A DNA stretch of 64,000 nt from the NCBI RefSeq assembly GCF_004324755.1, contig NZ_SDMQ01000001.1, forward strand, positions 248,001 through 312,000. The letters run 5' to 3'. The DNA comes from Propioniciclava sinopodophylli (GTDB taxonomy: Bacteria; Actinomycetota; Actinomycetes; Propionibacteriales; Propionibacteriaceae). The translations under genes were made by a program, and so were the position numbers. A model generated the notes under the pieces. The model saw nothing but the letters and a program-made list of their open reading frames with translations, made no database searches and had not been told where the DNA came from. The number at the start of each line of letters is the position of its first letter. Position 1 is the first letter of the stretch. Shown here piece after piece: positions 42,668 through 52,306 of this stretch.

Positions 42668-44590
42668 ATGTCCCATGAGATCCTGCTCATCGCCGGCCCG
42701 GGGGACGACCTGGCTCGTGCGTGGCGGCTCCGCATGCTCGAGCACGCGTGCCCCAGCGTCCCGGGGCACCGTTCCCATGTGGTGCTCGAATCCGCGACGG
42801 CCGCGGCCGCGCTGGTGGACACCTCGCCCGCCGGAGGATCTTTCGCCTCGGCCCAGCCGTGCGTCGGTGGGGGGAGCGTGACGGTCGCCACGACCCTGCG
42901 TGGTCTGGACGTCCCGGAGCAGCGGCACGCCGCGGACGGCGCCGAGGCCGGCCATGTCACGGCCGCACTGCACCCCGACGGTTCGGTTCACGTCGCGAAC
43001 GACGGCCTGGGTTCTGTTCCCACGTTCTGGGGCGTCAGCGACGGGACTCTCCTGCTGTCCACCCACCTCGCCTCGTTGGTGAGCCTCGGCATGGCTGCCC
43101 AGGCGGATGCCCAGGGCCTGCTCGAGTACCTGACCATGCTGCACCCCCTCGGCGACCGCACACTCCTGAGTGGAGCCTCCCTGCTCCCCGGCGGCACGTC
43201 GCTGTCCTGGCGGACGGGCCACGTCGACCGCACCAGGAAGATGCTGTTCCAGCCGTCGGACGAGACGCTGTCCGACGACGACGCGCTGGCCGCGTTCGCC
43301 GAGACCTGGTCGGCGGTGATGGCCGACGTGTTGGCGACAAGCGAGAGGACGAGCATCGCCCTCAGCGGCGGTCTGGACAGCAGGGCGATCGCCGAGGCGG
43401 CCGTCCAGTTGGGACACAGCCCACTCACGTACACCTACGGCGGTGTCGGGACCTCGGAGGGGCGTGCCGCCTCCCGGGTCGCCCGATCCCTGGGGCTCCC
43501 CCACCTGGCTATCCCGGTCAGCGACGACCGACTGCTCGCGCAGGCGCGCTCCTCGCTGGACCTGCTCGATGGAGCCCACAGCGCCAGCGAGATGTACGAG
43601 CTGTGGTTCTCCGACCTGCTGCGGAGTTGTGGCGACCTCGTCGTCAACGGACTGAATGGTGACCTCCTGATGGGGAGCGACAAGGCCACCGGCCTGCAGG
43701 ATCCGGAGGCCGTGAGGTCGGTCGTCTGGAAGCGGTACGCGGGTGAGGTTGCGGCCATGGCTCCTTTCCTCGCCGCGGGACACCGGGGAGATGCCGAACC
43801 GGCCGTTCGCCGGTCGCTGTCCGACTCGCTCGGCGAGTGGGATCTCGCGGCCCGTTCGGACATGGTCCTCTTCTGGAGGATGGACAACCGTCAGCAGCGC
43901 TGGGGCACGATGCTGACCAGCGCCCTCCGGCGCATCGGAGTGCGCTCCGAGCTTCCCTTCATGGACGCCCGCCTCCTGGCCCTGACGGCTCGCCTGACCC
44001 CGGACCAGAGGCGCCACGGCGCGTGGTACCTGCGTGTGCACCGGGAGGTGTTCCCTCGTTCGGCGAAGGTGCCGCGCAGTTCCGATGGGAACGCACCGCG
44101 TGCGCTCGACCACGTCTACTGGGCTGCTGACACCCCCTACCTCGCGCAACTGGGGAAGCTCACCCTCCGGCACCCTGTCTCAGGAGTCAGGCGAGGCCTC
44201 GGCCTGGCGGCGCAGGTCGCCCTCCCGCACCTTCGCGCCCACAGCCCCCTGAGCGGGCCGGCCGACCGACTCGACGCCCGCCGCACCGTGTTCCCCGCCG
44301 ACCTCTGGCTGAGGACACGCGCTCCCTACTCGCAGCGCCTCCGCGAGCTGCTGGAGGCGGGACGTGGGGCGACGCCCCTGCTCGACGACGAGGCGATCGA
44401 CCGGGCCGTCGAAGGGTTGCGCAGGGGAACTCCCACAGCTCCCGCGCTGACGCTCGGCAAGGTCGCCTCGGCGCAACTCTGGTTGCATGACTACCAGCGG
44501 CGGGAAGCCGCAAGACGCTCGGCCGAGACCGCCCCACCCGCTTCCAGCATCAACCTTGCCGCGGGTGAGGCCCCACCAGCAGCGCCTTGA
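42668..44590 (+). CDS. Asparagine-synthetase-like protein without Cys2
   Basis: 640 residues, ATG 42668. The N-terminal half resembles the amidotransferase fold (HVTAALHPDGSVHVANDGLG, VPTFWGVSDGTLLLS) but the protein starts MSHEILLIAG and lacks the catalytic Cys2. The synthetase half has TSIALSGGLDSRAIAEAAV with the SGGxDS pyrophosphate loop, then LVVNGLNGDLLMG. It may use free ammonia or a different nucleophile, as in lactam-forming relatives. It is one of three such proteins in this locus and lies downstream of the beta-helix genes. Confidence 0.8.
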   Translation: MSHEILLIAGPGDDLARAWRLRMLEHACPSVPGHRSHVVLESATAAAALVDTSPAGGSFASAQPCVGGGSVTVATTLRGLDVPEQRHAADGAEAGHVTAALHPDGSVHVANDGLGSVPTFWGVSDGTLLLSTHLASLVSLGMAAQADAQGLLEYLTMLHPLGDRTLLSGASLLPGGTSLSWRTGHVDRTRKMLFQPSDETLSDDDALAAFAETWSAVMADVLATSERTSIALSGGLDSRAIAEAAVQLGHSPLTYTYGGVGTSEGRAASRVARSLGLPHLAIPVSDDRLLAQARSSLDLLDGAHSASEMYELWFSDLLRSCGDLVVNGLNGDLLMGSDKATGLQDPEAVRSVVWKRYAGEVAAMAPFLAAGHRGDAEPAVRRSLSDSLGEWDLAARSDMVLFWRMDNRQQRWGTMLTSALRRIGVRSELPFMDARLLALTARLTPDQRRHGAWYLRVHREVFPRSAKVPRSSDGNAPRALDHVYWAADTPYLAQLGKLTLRHPVSGVRRGLGLAAQVALPHLRAHSPLSGPADRLDARRTVFPADLWLRTRAPYSQRLRELLEAGRGATPLLDDEAIDRAVEGLRRGTPTAPALTLGKVASAQLWLHDYQRREAARRSAETAPPASSINLAAGEAPPAAP

Positions 44591-45500
44591 CGGCGGCTCG
44601 GTGCGTGGGCCGGCCCATCGCAGCGCGCACGACCTCGTTGAAGAAGACAACGAGCCAGTAGAACGCACCGAGCACGCGCCCGTGCCGCTTGCGATACAGC
44701 CGCGTCCGGTTGACGGCCACCAGGCTCCACAGCCAGGGCGACTGCTCCATCTGTCCGCCCGGGTGCTCGACCTCTGCGCCGGCGACGAAGCGTAACCCCA
44801 ACCCGGCGTCCCGCACACGCAGGGCGTAGTCGGTCTCCTCGGAGTACAGGAAGAAGGACTCGTCCCACGCCCCGGCTCGCCGGACCGCCTCCGTGGTGAT
44901 GAACAGGGCGGCGCCGGTGGCCCAGTCGGCCGTCGCCCCGTCCACGTAGTGGCCGGGGTCACGGATCTGGTCCCCCAGCGCCGGGAACCGGGCAGCTCGA
45001 TGCCCGCCCAGGACGGCCTCCCCCAGTGCCCGGAGGATGGTGGGCTCCCGCCGGAGCGAGAACTTGAGGCGGCCGGCCGAGTCGACCACCCGCGGCACGG
45101 CGATCCCCAGTGAGGGGTCCCGTGCCGCAGCGTCGGCCAGGAGGCGGACGCTTCCCACCGAGGGGATCGCATCGGGATTCAGCACGTAGACGCCACGTCG
45201 GGAGTGGGTGCCCTCGAGAGCGAGGTTGATGCCCGCGGCGTAGCCGAGGTTCCGCCCCGGTTCCCGCAGGACCACCCACGGTGCGAGGGTGCGGATGAGT
45301 TCGGGGGTGCCATCGCTTGACGCGTTGTCCACACAGACCACCAGGCAACTCCCCACGCCGGCGAGCGCGGGGCCCAGCGCCGCCAGGAAGGGCGCGATGG
45401 TGTCGGCACTGTTGTACGTCACGACCGCCGTGACCACGTCCGCTTCCGTGGCGCCCGGGGCCACCAGACCCGGCGGTTCCGGCAGCGCCCGGGTCACCAT
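44550..45500 (-). CDS. Family 2 glycosyltransferase (rhamnosyltransferase-like)
   Basis: About 316 residues from ATG 45500, overlapping the stop of the preceding gene by 7 bp. Motifs: TAVVTYNSADTIAPFLAAL, VCVDNASSDGTPELI, GYAAGINLAL, VYVLNPDAIPS and WDESFFLYSEETDYALR, the order seen in WbbL/RfbF-like enzymes. A C-terminal hydrophobic helix is present. Probably extends the repeat unit using a dTDP- or UDP-sugar. The 3' end overlaps the convergent asparagine-synthetase-like gene by 41 bp. Confidence 0.86.
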   Translation of the reverse strand: MVTRALPEPPGLVAPGATEADVVTAVVTYNSADTIAPFLAALGPALAGVGSCLVVCVDNASSDGTPELIRTLAPWVVLREPGRNLGYAAGINLALEGTHSRRGVYVLNPDAIPSVGSVRLLADAAARDPSLGIAVPRVVDSAGRLKFSLRREPTILRALGEAVLGGHRAARFPALGDQIRDPGHYVDGATADWATGAALFITTEAVRRAGAWDESFFLYSEETDYALRVRDAGLGLRFVAGAEVEHPGGQMEQSPWLWSLVAVNRTRLYRKRHGRVLGAFYWLVVFFNEVVRAAMGRPTHRAAVKALLVGPHPRQG

Positions 45501-46339
45501 CGGGCCGGGCGCCCCGTCAGCGCCCGGAGCCGGCGCCGGGCGTTGGCAAGGCGGCGACGCCATCCTTGATAGTCCCTGGGATCGAGGGAGGCCGTCTGCA
45601 GGACGAGCGCGCTCTGTTCCAACTGCGCGACCCAGTCCGCCACCGTGGTCACGCCGTTGGCCTTCGCCGACAGGGGCATGCGATCGAGGAGGTCAGCGTC
45701 GGTCCGGATGAGAGAGTGAGGGGAACGCGGGTCGTCCAGGTGATCCTCGGGAACGAAGGGGTAGTGGTAGCCGTTCACCCAACCGCCCCGTGCGGCGCGG
45801 ATGCAGTACCCGGTGAAGGACTCGTCGGGGCCGAGGTGTCCTAGCTCCTCGACGACCTGCCTCTTCATCAGGTAGCCGCTGCCCTGGACCCACAGGTTCA
45901 TCATGAGCTGGTGCCCACCCGCGAAGGACCTGATCTTCTTCCGCGCAAGTTCCTGACGGAAGTCCTGGGGGGGGTGGCGCCAGCTGCAGACGACCCCGAA
46001 CGTGGGGTTGGCCTCGTGAGCCGCGACGAACGTGTCCAGCCAGCCCGGTGTGACCATGCAGTCGTCGTCCACCTTGGACAGGTACCGGGCGTCGGATTCA
46101 CGCCACAGCCACGTCGTGGGTTCCCGAAGCTTGACGTTCTCGGGGCTGTGGTGGAACCGGTGCACCCGCGGGTCTTCGGTGTAGGGCCGCAGGGCCGCCA
46201 GGGTCGCCTCGTCGTTGCCGTTCTGCCACAGCCAGACACGGTCGTCCGGCCCGAGCGTGTCCAGGAGCCTGGGCAGGGTGAGGTGCAGGTAGCCGGCGCT
46301 GCGATGGGTGATCATCAGGATGTCGGCGCGGGCGTTCAT
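45494..46339 (-). CDS. GT-A fold glycosyltransferase
   Basis: 281 residues from ATG 46339, overlapping the stop of the pyruvyl transferase gene (ATGA). It begins MNARADILMITHRSAGYLHL, with RYLSKVDDDCMVTPGWLDTF as the metal-binding acidic motif and HEANPTFGVVCSWRHPPQDF after it. Member of a three-gene minus-strand block. Sugar specificity unknown. Confidence 0.82.
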   Translation of the reverse strand: MNARADILMITHRSAGYLHLTLPRLLDTLGPDDRVWLWQNGNDEATLAALRPYTEDPRVHRFHHSPENVKLREPTTWLWRESDARYLSKVDDDCMVTPGWLDTFVAAHEANPTFGVVCSWRHPPQDFRQELARKKIRSFAGGHQLMMNLWVQGSGYLMKRQVVEELGHLGPDESFTGYCIRAARGGWVNGYHYPFVPEDHLDDPRSPHSLIRTDADLLDRMPLSAKANGVTTVADWVAQLEQSALVLQTASLDPRDYQGWRRRLANARRRLRALTGRPARW

Positions 46340-47628
46340 CGCCGGACCCCCCGGCGTCCGGGAGCCGGGGGCCAGTCGGACACCTCCCCGACCATGTCGA
46401 CCAACTGCCGCCGGGCGAGTTCGGTGACGACCGCCACCTTCTCCTGCAGCTCGTCCCGGGTCCGGTCGCGGGCGGCGAAGGATTCCATCATCAGGCGCAC
46501 CGCCTCCTCCCCGGACACCGCGCGGGCATCCGCCACGTGGGACGACATCCCGCACGTGGCGAAGACCCCCTCGGTCTTGCCGCTGTAGGCGTAACCGAAC
46601 GTGGGAACCCCCGAGGAGAGGCCCGCGATGGTGGCGTGCATCCGACTGCCCACGAACCAGTCCGTCTGCGCGATGCACCACTTCAGCTGGCTCGCGTGCA
46701 ACTCGCCGGGAACGACAAGGACACGGCCGCGCTCCCGTTCGTCCAGCTGCGAGAGCAGGGCCTCGATCGCGGCCCGGTCGCTCTCGCCACCACCCCCCGG
46801 CACGTGCACGTGCGGAACGAGGGCCACCCGGACCCCCTCCTCACGAACCAGGCGCCGGACCACCTCGACCATCGTGGCGAGGTAGTCATCGTGGACGCCG
46901 AACCGGTCGCGCAGGCCCGGTGACAGGAGGAGCCCGCTGACGTTGACACCGACCAGAGCTTCCCCTGCTCCCCGGTCGAGGAGCGCCCGGACACCCTCGT
47001 CCGGTGCCGTGGCACCCAGCGCGAACGCCACGTCCACGCCTTGCCGCAGGCGTCCCCGGTCGACATCGGGCCCGGCCAGGGCGAGCAATCGCTCGTGACT
47101 GTCCGGATCGCGCGCATAAGCCAGGGCGGCGCGGCGCACGATGTTCGCGGCGACCGCCTTGCCCTGACGCGTCAGGAACGGTCCGATGGTCTGGGGAAGC
47201 AGCACCAGCGGCCTGCGCGCGTGCAGGGCCGCGTGCTTGGGCGCGCAGATGGTGCGCAGTCGTGTCGGCCCGTAGGTGTCTGTGAAGCTGTCCCCGCCAC
47301 TGATGTCGAGGACGGCGTGTGCTCGAAGGAGACGCGTGGCCACCGGGTTGCGCCCCCCGCCCGCCGCGAGGGACCAACGCACCCGTGCCCAGCTCTCGGG
47401 TCGGTACCAGCGCCGTGAACGGCGGACGCCGACGAGGTCGGCCCGCACACCCTCCAGCCCGAGCGCGCGATCGGGACGTACTCCCCAGCCGTCGTCCAGG
47501 ACCGTCACGTGGCTGTCGGGTGCGGCCTCATGGATGCCTTGCACAACCGACAGGCCCAGCGCCTCCACCCCGCGGTTCCCGTTGTCAATCGCGGCACCAG
47601 CCAGTACCAGACGGAGACGAGGCCTCAT
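46336..47628 (-). CDS. Polysaccharide pyruvyl transferase family protein
   Basis: 430 residues. The fold and motifs match the CsaB/WcaK family: LVLAGAAIDNGNRGVEALGL, HAVLDISGGDSFTDTYGPTR, LVLLPQTIGPFL, SRMHATIAGLSSGVPTFGYA. These enzymes transfer pyruvate from phosphoenolpyruvate to a sugar to form a ketal, giving the polymer negative charge. The FrhB-like gene at 50026 is a frequent companion in polysaccharide loci. First gene of its block. Confidence 0.88.
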   Translation of the reverse strand: MRPRLRLVLAGAAIDNGNRGVEALGLSVVQGIHEAAPDSHVTVLDDGWGVRPDRALGLEGVRADLVGVRRSRRWYRPESWARVRWSLAAGGGRNPVATRLLRAHAVLDISGGDSFTDTYGPTRLRTICAPKHAALHARRPLVLLPQTIGPFLTRQGKAVAANIVRRAALAYARDPDSHERLLALAGPDVDRGRLRQGVDVAFALGATAPDEGVRALLDRGAGEALVGVNVSGLLLSPGLRDRFGVHDDYLATMVEVVRRLVREEGVRVALVPHVHVPGGGGESDRAAIEALLSQLDERERGRVLVVPGELHASQLKWCIAQTDWFVGSRMHATIAGLSSGVPTFGYAYSGKTEGVFATCGMSSHVADARAVSGEEAVRLMMESFAARDRTRDELQEKVAVVTELARRQLVDMVGEVSDWPPAPGRRGVRR

Positions 47629-47744
47629 GGGCGCAGCATAGGGGACGGTTTCCCCAACGTCACGGGCCCATGGTGGACACCCGGCGTATGCTGGGAACGA
47701 CCGGTGTCCCCGGAAACGTGGTGCACGCGAGCGGAAGGAGTCGC

Positions 47745-48509
47745 ATGGACGCCTGGGGGATCACACTCGCCGTACTTCGCCGCTGGTTCGTGGTCTTGCC
47801 CGTCCTCCTGGTCACGGCGGCAGGCGTCTACCTCGTCGGGCCGGGGGTCGCACCCGAGTATGTCGTCCGGGCCACGTGGATGCTCGTCCCGGGTTCCACC
47901 CCTGTGGAGAGCCGCGTCGACGGGCCGAACCCCTACGGGAACATCAGCGGCGCCGCGGGCGCCGTGGAGGTCGTCCTCTCCAGCCCGCAGACACGTCAGC
48001 AACTCGGCGACAGCGGCCTGATCGCGACGTACCAGATCACCGCGGAGTCACGCGCGACGATCATCCACATGACGCTGCGAGCAACGTCTGCCGAGGTGGG
48101 GATCAGGACGGGCGAGGCGCTGCACGACCTCGCCGTGGAGGAGCTGTCGTCCCGCCAGTCCGGTGCTGGAGTCCGGCCCGAGGTGCAGTACGGACTGGTG
48201 AGCCTCTCCCAGCCGGCCGTCATCGAGGTCGTCACGGACGACCGGACCCAGGTGCGGGCGCTCGTGGCCGCAGGCGGCCTCGTGGCCGCCGTGGTGCTGG
48301 CCGCCCTGGTGGACGGTGTCATCCTCAAGCTGCGGGGGCGGCGCGCGGCGCGCCCGGCCGGGCTGGACGACGGCCCGGAGCCGGGCTCCACGGCCGCACC
48401 GCCGGAGACCGGCCCCACGGGCAGGGAGACGGAGGTTCCGGATGGGGATCCGGACGACGCCGAGCCGTACGGCGACCCGGCCTCCCGGAACGGCACCAGT
48501 TCCCCGTGA
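47745..48509 (+). CDS. Wzz-like chain-length/polysaccharide co-polymerase protein
   Basis: 254 residues with two transmembrane helices: RWFVVLPVLLVTAAGVYLVG near the N-terminus and LVAAGGLVAAVVLAALVDGV at about 175-195. An extracytoplasmic domain lies between. The tail is acidic and disordered and lacks a tyrosine-kinase domain. This is the Wzz topology, which sets polymer length. AGGAGTCGC precedes ATG 47745. The stop overlaps the GTG of the polymerase gene (GTGA). Confidence 0.8.
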   Translation: MDAWGITLAVLRRWFVVLPVLLVTAAGVYLVGPGVAPEYVVRATWMLVPGSTPVESRVDGPNPYGNISGAAGAVEVVLSSPQTRQQLGDSGLIATYQITAESRATIIHMTLRATSAEVGIRTGEALHDLAVEELSSRQSGAGVRPEVQYGLVSLSQPAVIEVVTDDRTQVRALVAAGGLVAAVVLAALVDGVILKLRGRRAARPAGLDDGPEPGSTAAPPETGPTGRETEVPDGDPDDAEPYGDPASRNGTSSP

Positions 48510-50053
48510 CCGGGACGACGCAGCGCGTTGGGGGGAGCGCCGCCTCGACCTCCCTGCCGCTGCCCCGAAGAGCCCACCCACCGCGTCGCCGGTGGTGGCT
48601 GCCCGTTGGTCCTGGCTCCTGGCGTCCCCAGTTCAGCACACTGCTGTGCCTGCTGGTGCTCCTGCAGTTCGTGATCCCCAGCCGGATGGTCATCAGCGGC
48701 CTGGGCGCCGTGGGCCGTCCTGCGGTGTTGGTCGGGGTCCTGCTCCTGCTCCTCTGGTTCCTGGGCTTCCTGAGGCCGCCGGGCCTGCCCTCGCACCCGC
48801 AGCCCGTCCGCTGGATCCTGGGGGCGTACATGGCCGTCCAGTACATCGGTTATGCCGTGGGGGTGGATCGGGCGCTTCCCGAGGTCGAGGCCAACGCGGC
48901 TGATCGCTGGATGATCCTCAACCTGGCCATGGTGGGGGCCGCGCTCGCCGCGTCCGACGGCCTCCGCACGCGAAAGGACCTCGACCGCCTCCTGAAGGTC
49001 CTCGTCGGGGCAGCAGCGGTGATGGCGCTGGTCGGGACGCTCCAGTTCTTCGGGGTGATCGACCTGACCCGGTACATCCGCATTCCCGGCCTCAGCCTGA
49101 ACGCGAACCTGATCTCCGTCGGTGAGCGAGGCTCCGGCGGTGGTGTCCCGAGAGTCGCCGGCACCGCCAATCACTACATCGAATTCGGGGTGGTGCTCGC
49201 CCTCGTCCTGCCGCTGGCCCTCCACTACGCACTCACGGCGGCACGAGGCTGGCGGCGCGTCTACCCCTGGTCGGCCGTGGCGCTGATCGCGGGGAGTGTG
49301 CCTTTCGCGATCTCCCGGTCCGGCACGCTCACGTTGCTGGTCGCCGTCGGCATCCTGGCCGTCGTCTGGCCCTGGCGCATGCGCTACAACGCCCTGGCGG
49401 TGGCGGCGGTCTCCCTGATCGCCTTCCGGGCGGTGAACCCGGGGGTACTGGGCACCATCAGGGCCCTGTTCGCCAGTGCCGAACACGATCCGAGCGTCCA
49501 GAACCGCCTGTCCGACATCGGTTACGTCATGGAGTTGTGGGCGATGCGTCCCTGGTGGGGACGTGGCGCCGGCACCTACGTGACCACCATCGGCTCCTAC
49601 ACGTCGGAGCCGTACCTCCTGCTCGACAACCAGTTGTTCATGACCCTGGTCACCGGGGGGATCGCGGGGCTGGTCGCCCTCGTCCTGCTTTTCGCCGGGC
49701 CCTACCTGATGGCACGCAGCCTCCGGCTCCGGGGATCGGACCAGGAGACACGACACCTCGGTCAGGCACTGGCCGCCATCATGCCTGCCGCCTTCCTGGC
49801 CACCGCGACCTTCGACTCGTTCTCGTTCGCCACCTTCGTGACCGTCGTGTTCGTGGCCGTCGGCGCCATCGGCGCCCTGTGGCGTCTGGAGGCCATGTCA
49901 CCCGCCAGGCCCCTCCAGGCTGCTGCACCCGGCGACACGCTCGTCACCACCCCTCTGGGGGCGGGATGGGCGGCGCGTGCGTTCGAGACGGCCACGGCCC
50001 TGATCGCCGCCCGTTGGGCTCGGGCTCAGTGCCGCGGCTCCGGCCGGAAGTAG
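48506..50053 (+). CDS. Wzy/O-antigen ligase-type polymerase
   Basis: 515 residues from GTG 48506. About eleven hydrophobic segments (for example LLCLLVLLQFVIPSRM, VLVGVLLLLLWFLGFL, VALIAGSVPFAISRSGTLTL) and a large outer loop containing MRPWWGRGAGTYVTTIGSYT, the signature of the Wzy_C/O-antigen ligase family. It would join lipid-linked repeat units outside the membrane. Translationally coupled to the Wzz-like gene; its 3' end overlaps the convergent FrhB-like gene by 28 bp. Confidence 0.85.
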   Translation: MTGTTQRVGGSAASTSLPLPRRAHPPRRRWWLPVGPGSWRPQFSTLLCLLVLLQFVIPSRMVISGLGAVGRPAVLVGVLLLLLWFLGFLRPPGLPSHPQPVRWILGAYMAVQYIGYAVGVDRALPEVEANAADRWMILNLAMVGAALAASDGLRTRKDLDRLLKVLVGAAAVMALVGTLQFFGVIDLTRYIRIPGLSLNANLISVGERGSGGGVPRVAGTANHYIEFGVVLALVLPLALHYALTAARGWRRVYPWSAVALIAGSVPFAISRSGTLTLLVAVGILAVVWPWRMRYNALAVAAVSLIAFRAVNPGVLGTIRALFASAEHDPSVQNRLSDIGYVMELWAMRPWWGRGAGTYVTTIGSYTSEPYLLLDNQLFMTLVTGGIAGLVALVLLFAGPYLMARSLRLRGSDQETRHLGQALAAIMPAAFLATATFDSFSFATFVTVVFVAVGAIGALWRLEAMSPARPLQAAAPGDTLVTTPLGAGWAARAFETATALIAARWARAQCRGSGRK

Positions 50054-51261
50054 CCCCTGGTCCACACCCGCTTGACCATGCCCGCGAACTCCCTCAGGAA
50101 CGTGGCGGGCCCCTCCTGCCGGGCGGCGGCCACCAAGTGGAACCCCCGGAACCGGGGCGTCAGCCGCCCGAACGCACGCAGGCCCAGTAGGCGCGCCAAC
50201 ACGAGGCGACGACGCCGGACCAAGCCCTGCCCCCGGACGACGCTCGCCGCGTCACTCGTCGTCGCGGTCAGGTAGCCGTTCCTGATCGCACCGTCCACCA
50301 CCCGGCGCCCGCGCTCCGTGCGCGCCAGGATGACGGAGATGCCGTCGGTCCCCTCGTCCTTGCGATGCCACGCGTCACCGCCGGTCACGTCGGCCAGTTC
50401 CCCCAACCCGTCGGGGCACAGCTGGCAGCGGAGCTGGCGCTGTCGCGACGCCAGGGAGCTCCATGACTCCTCATAGCTGAGGGAGGCCTGGCGTCCCCGC
50501 TTGTCGCTTACGAGGAACCGCCCCGGCCAGCCCGCGCCCCGGTACGTGATGGCCTCGATCTGGTCGGGCGCGTCGAACCCGAGGGAGGCCACCAGGTTCA
50601 AGGTGGCCGAGGTGGACGGTGTCCCGGCGCAGAAGAAGCTCAGGACGAGGCCGAGGTTCCGGTCGAGCGCGGGGCGCACCGCCCGCAGTTTCGCGACCGC
50701 CGCGGCGTCGCAGGGCTTGCCGATGAAGACGCAGGGACGGTCGCTCGCCTCGATGATCTCCAAAGCCTCGACCGGCGACGAGGGGGCGTACCGCGACCCC
50801 GCGTGGGCGATCAGGCCGTCCATCCCGGTGCTGGTGGTGGTGCGGTTGGACCACGGCAGGGTGGGGTCCACACCCGTGTGCACCACGAGCGCCATGCCGA
50901 GACGCTCCACCGCGTACGCGGCCAGCGCGGAGACGGCCCCGCCGGACGAAGCCGCCCTGCGCACGTCAGGGTCGGTCGCCCAGCCCTCCCAGATGGCGAC
51001 CGTGGGACCCACGACGAGTTCGGCCGCGTCCCGGGGGCGCGGCAGGGAGGCCGCCGGCGCCTCGATGGCGATGCCGGGGCACGCTGCGACCATGGCGTCC
51101 TTGACCGTGCCGGGGAGGTCCTCCCCCCAGGAGGGCCTCCGGCCCACGCTGGCCACGTCGATCATGGTGACCCCGTGCGCAGCGCCGACGAACGCGCAGG
51201 CGCCGCAGCCCGAGCACATCCGTCCACGGATGATGCGGTCCAGCTCGTGTGTTTTCTGCAC
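50026..51261 (-). CDS. FrhB-like (coenzyme F420 hydrogenase beta subunit family) iron-sulphur protein
   Basis: 411 residues from GTG 51261, six bases after GGAGG. The N-terminal RGRMCSGCGACAFVG and later QLRCQLCPDGLGELADVTGG supply cluster-binding cysteines. ASSGGAVSALAAYAVER and RPCVFIGKPCDAAAVAKLR match the FrhB family fold that binds FAD and a 4Fe-4S centre. Homologues occur in polysaccharide loci beside pyruvyl transferases; their reaction there is unproven. Possible reductive step on a sugar nucleotide. Confidence 0.83.
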   Translation of the reverse strand: MQKTHELDRIIRGRMCSGCGACAFVGAAHGVTMIDVASVGRRPSWGEDLPGTVKDAMVAACPGIAIEAPAASLPRPRDAAELVVGPTVAIWEGWATDPDVRRAASSGGAVSALAAYAVERLGMALVVHTGVDPTLPWSNRTTTSTGMDGLIAHAGSRYAPSSPVEALEIIEASDRPCVFIGKPCDAAAVAKLRAVRPALDRNLGLVLSFFCAGTPSTSATLNLVASLGFDAPDQIEAITYRGAGWPGRFLVSDKRGRQASLSYEESWSSLASRQRQLRCQLCPDGLGELADVTGGDAWHRKDEGTDGISVILARTERGRRVVDGAIRNGYLTATTSDAASVVRGQGLVRRRRLVLARLLGLRAFGRLTPRFRGFHLVAAARQEGPATFLREFAGMVKRVWTRGYFRPEPRH

Positions 51262-51301
51262 AGTCGTCCTCCGGGGGGTCGGCTCGTGGAGCGATGGCTG
51301 T

Positions 51302-52306
51302 TCAGTCGAGGTCGTCGCTGATCTCGGGCACGGCTGCGCCCAGCACGGGCGGCAGGTGCAGGTACTGGGTGGTCGAGCGCTTCTGGTCGATGTCCCGGTA
51401 GACGCGGTAGACCTGCCCGGTCGTCAGGCCCGCCGCCTCGGCAACCTGCTCGACCGGGACGTCGTTGTTCTTGCCGTACAGGCACAGGTCCATCCGCTCG
51501 TGCGGGAGCGAGAAGTAGAACTCCTCCTGCGACTGGGGCAGCGAGTAGGTGTCGGTGGTGGACGGCCGTGCCCGGACGTCCGCGGGCACGCCGAGGTGCT
51601 CGGCGAGCTGGTACACCTGCGACTTGTACAGGTGCGCGATCGGCTTGACGTCCGCCGCCCCGTCGCCGAGCTTCACGAAGAAGCCCTGGTCGTACTCGAG
51701 CCGGTTCGGCGTCCCGGTCGCCACGTAGTTGAGGCGGTCGGCGTGGTGGTACTCCAGCATCTTCCGGACCCGCTGTTTGAAGTTGGTGGCCGCCACGATC
51801 CCGAGGTAGGCCTCCGTGGTCAGCCGATGCTTCGTCGTGGTGCCGTCCGGGGCCTCCACGACGACGGAATACAGCCGGAAGGCCTCGGAGTCCACGACGC
51901 TGGGAAGCACGATCTTGGAGCGGTACCCCGGCCCGTAGTCGGGGACCACGAGCCGGATCGCGTCGTCGCGCCGCCGGTAGCAGCCGGCCGCGTCCAGGAT
52001 CGAGGAGATCTCCTCGAGCGCCGAATCGATGCCAAGCGCGTCCGACACCTGGCGGCTGAAGCCGAGGGTGTCGTCGGAAGACTCCTTCTCGGGCATGTGC
52101 AGGCCGAACACCCGGTCGGGCCCGAAAGCCCGGACGCAGAGCGCCGCCACGACGCTGGAGTCGATCCCGCCCGACAGCGCCACCACCGCGCCGCGCCGCC
52201 GGGTGCGGGCGAGGTAGTGCGTCAGGACGGCCGAGATCCGCGTCACCTCCTGCTCGGCATCGATGCGCAGTGTGGCGGCGCCGAAGCGGTTGTCCTCGGT
52301 GGTCAT
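51302..52306 (-). CDS. nadE: NAD synthetase-like ATP pyrophosphatase (ammonia-dependent form)
   Basis: 334 residues from ATG 52306. The pyrophosphate loop is AVVALSGGIDSSVVAALCVR. LNYVATGTPNRLEYDQGFFV with KLGDGAADVKPIAHLYKSQV is the diagnostic NadE stretch. No glutaminase domain is present. Its start overlaps the asnB stop (ATGA). Because it sits in a carrier-protein cluster, it may act on a pathway intermediate with ammonia rather than serve housekeeping NAD synthesis; both remain possible. Confidence 0.82.
   Translation of the reverse strand: MTTEDNRFGAATLRIDAEQEVTRISAVLTHYLARTRRRGAVVALSGGIDSSVVAALCVRAFGPDRVFGLHMPEKESSDDTLGFSRQVSDALGIDSALEEISSILDAAGCYRRRDDAIRLVVPDYGPGYRSKIVLPSVVDSEAFRLYSVVVEAPDGTTTKHRLTTEAYLGIVAATNFKQRVRKMLEYHHADRLNYVATGTPNRLEYDQGFFVKLGDGAADVKPIAHLYKSQVYQLAEHLGVPADVRARPSTTDTYSLPQSQEEFYFSLPHERMDLCLYGKNNDVPVEQVAEAAGLTTGQVYRVYRDIDQKRSTTQYLHLPPVLGAAVPEISDDLD

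Noticed and set aside
47876-48505. Long N-terminal extension of the Wzy-like protein
   Set aside because: It is the shifted frame of the Wzz-like gene. GTG 48506 overlaps the Wzz stop and starts a typical polymerase.
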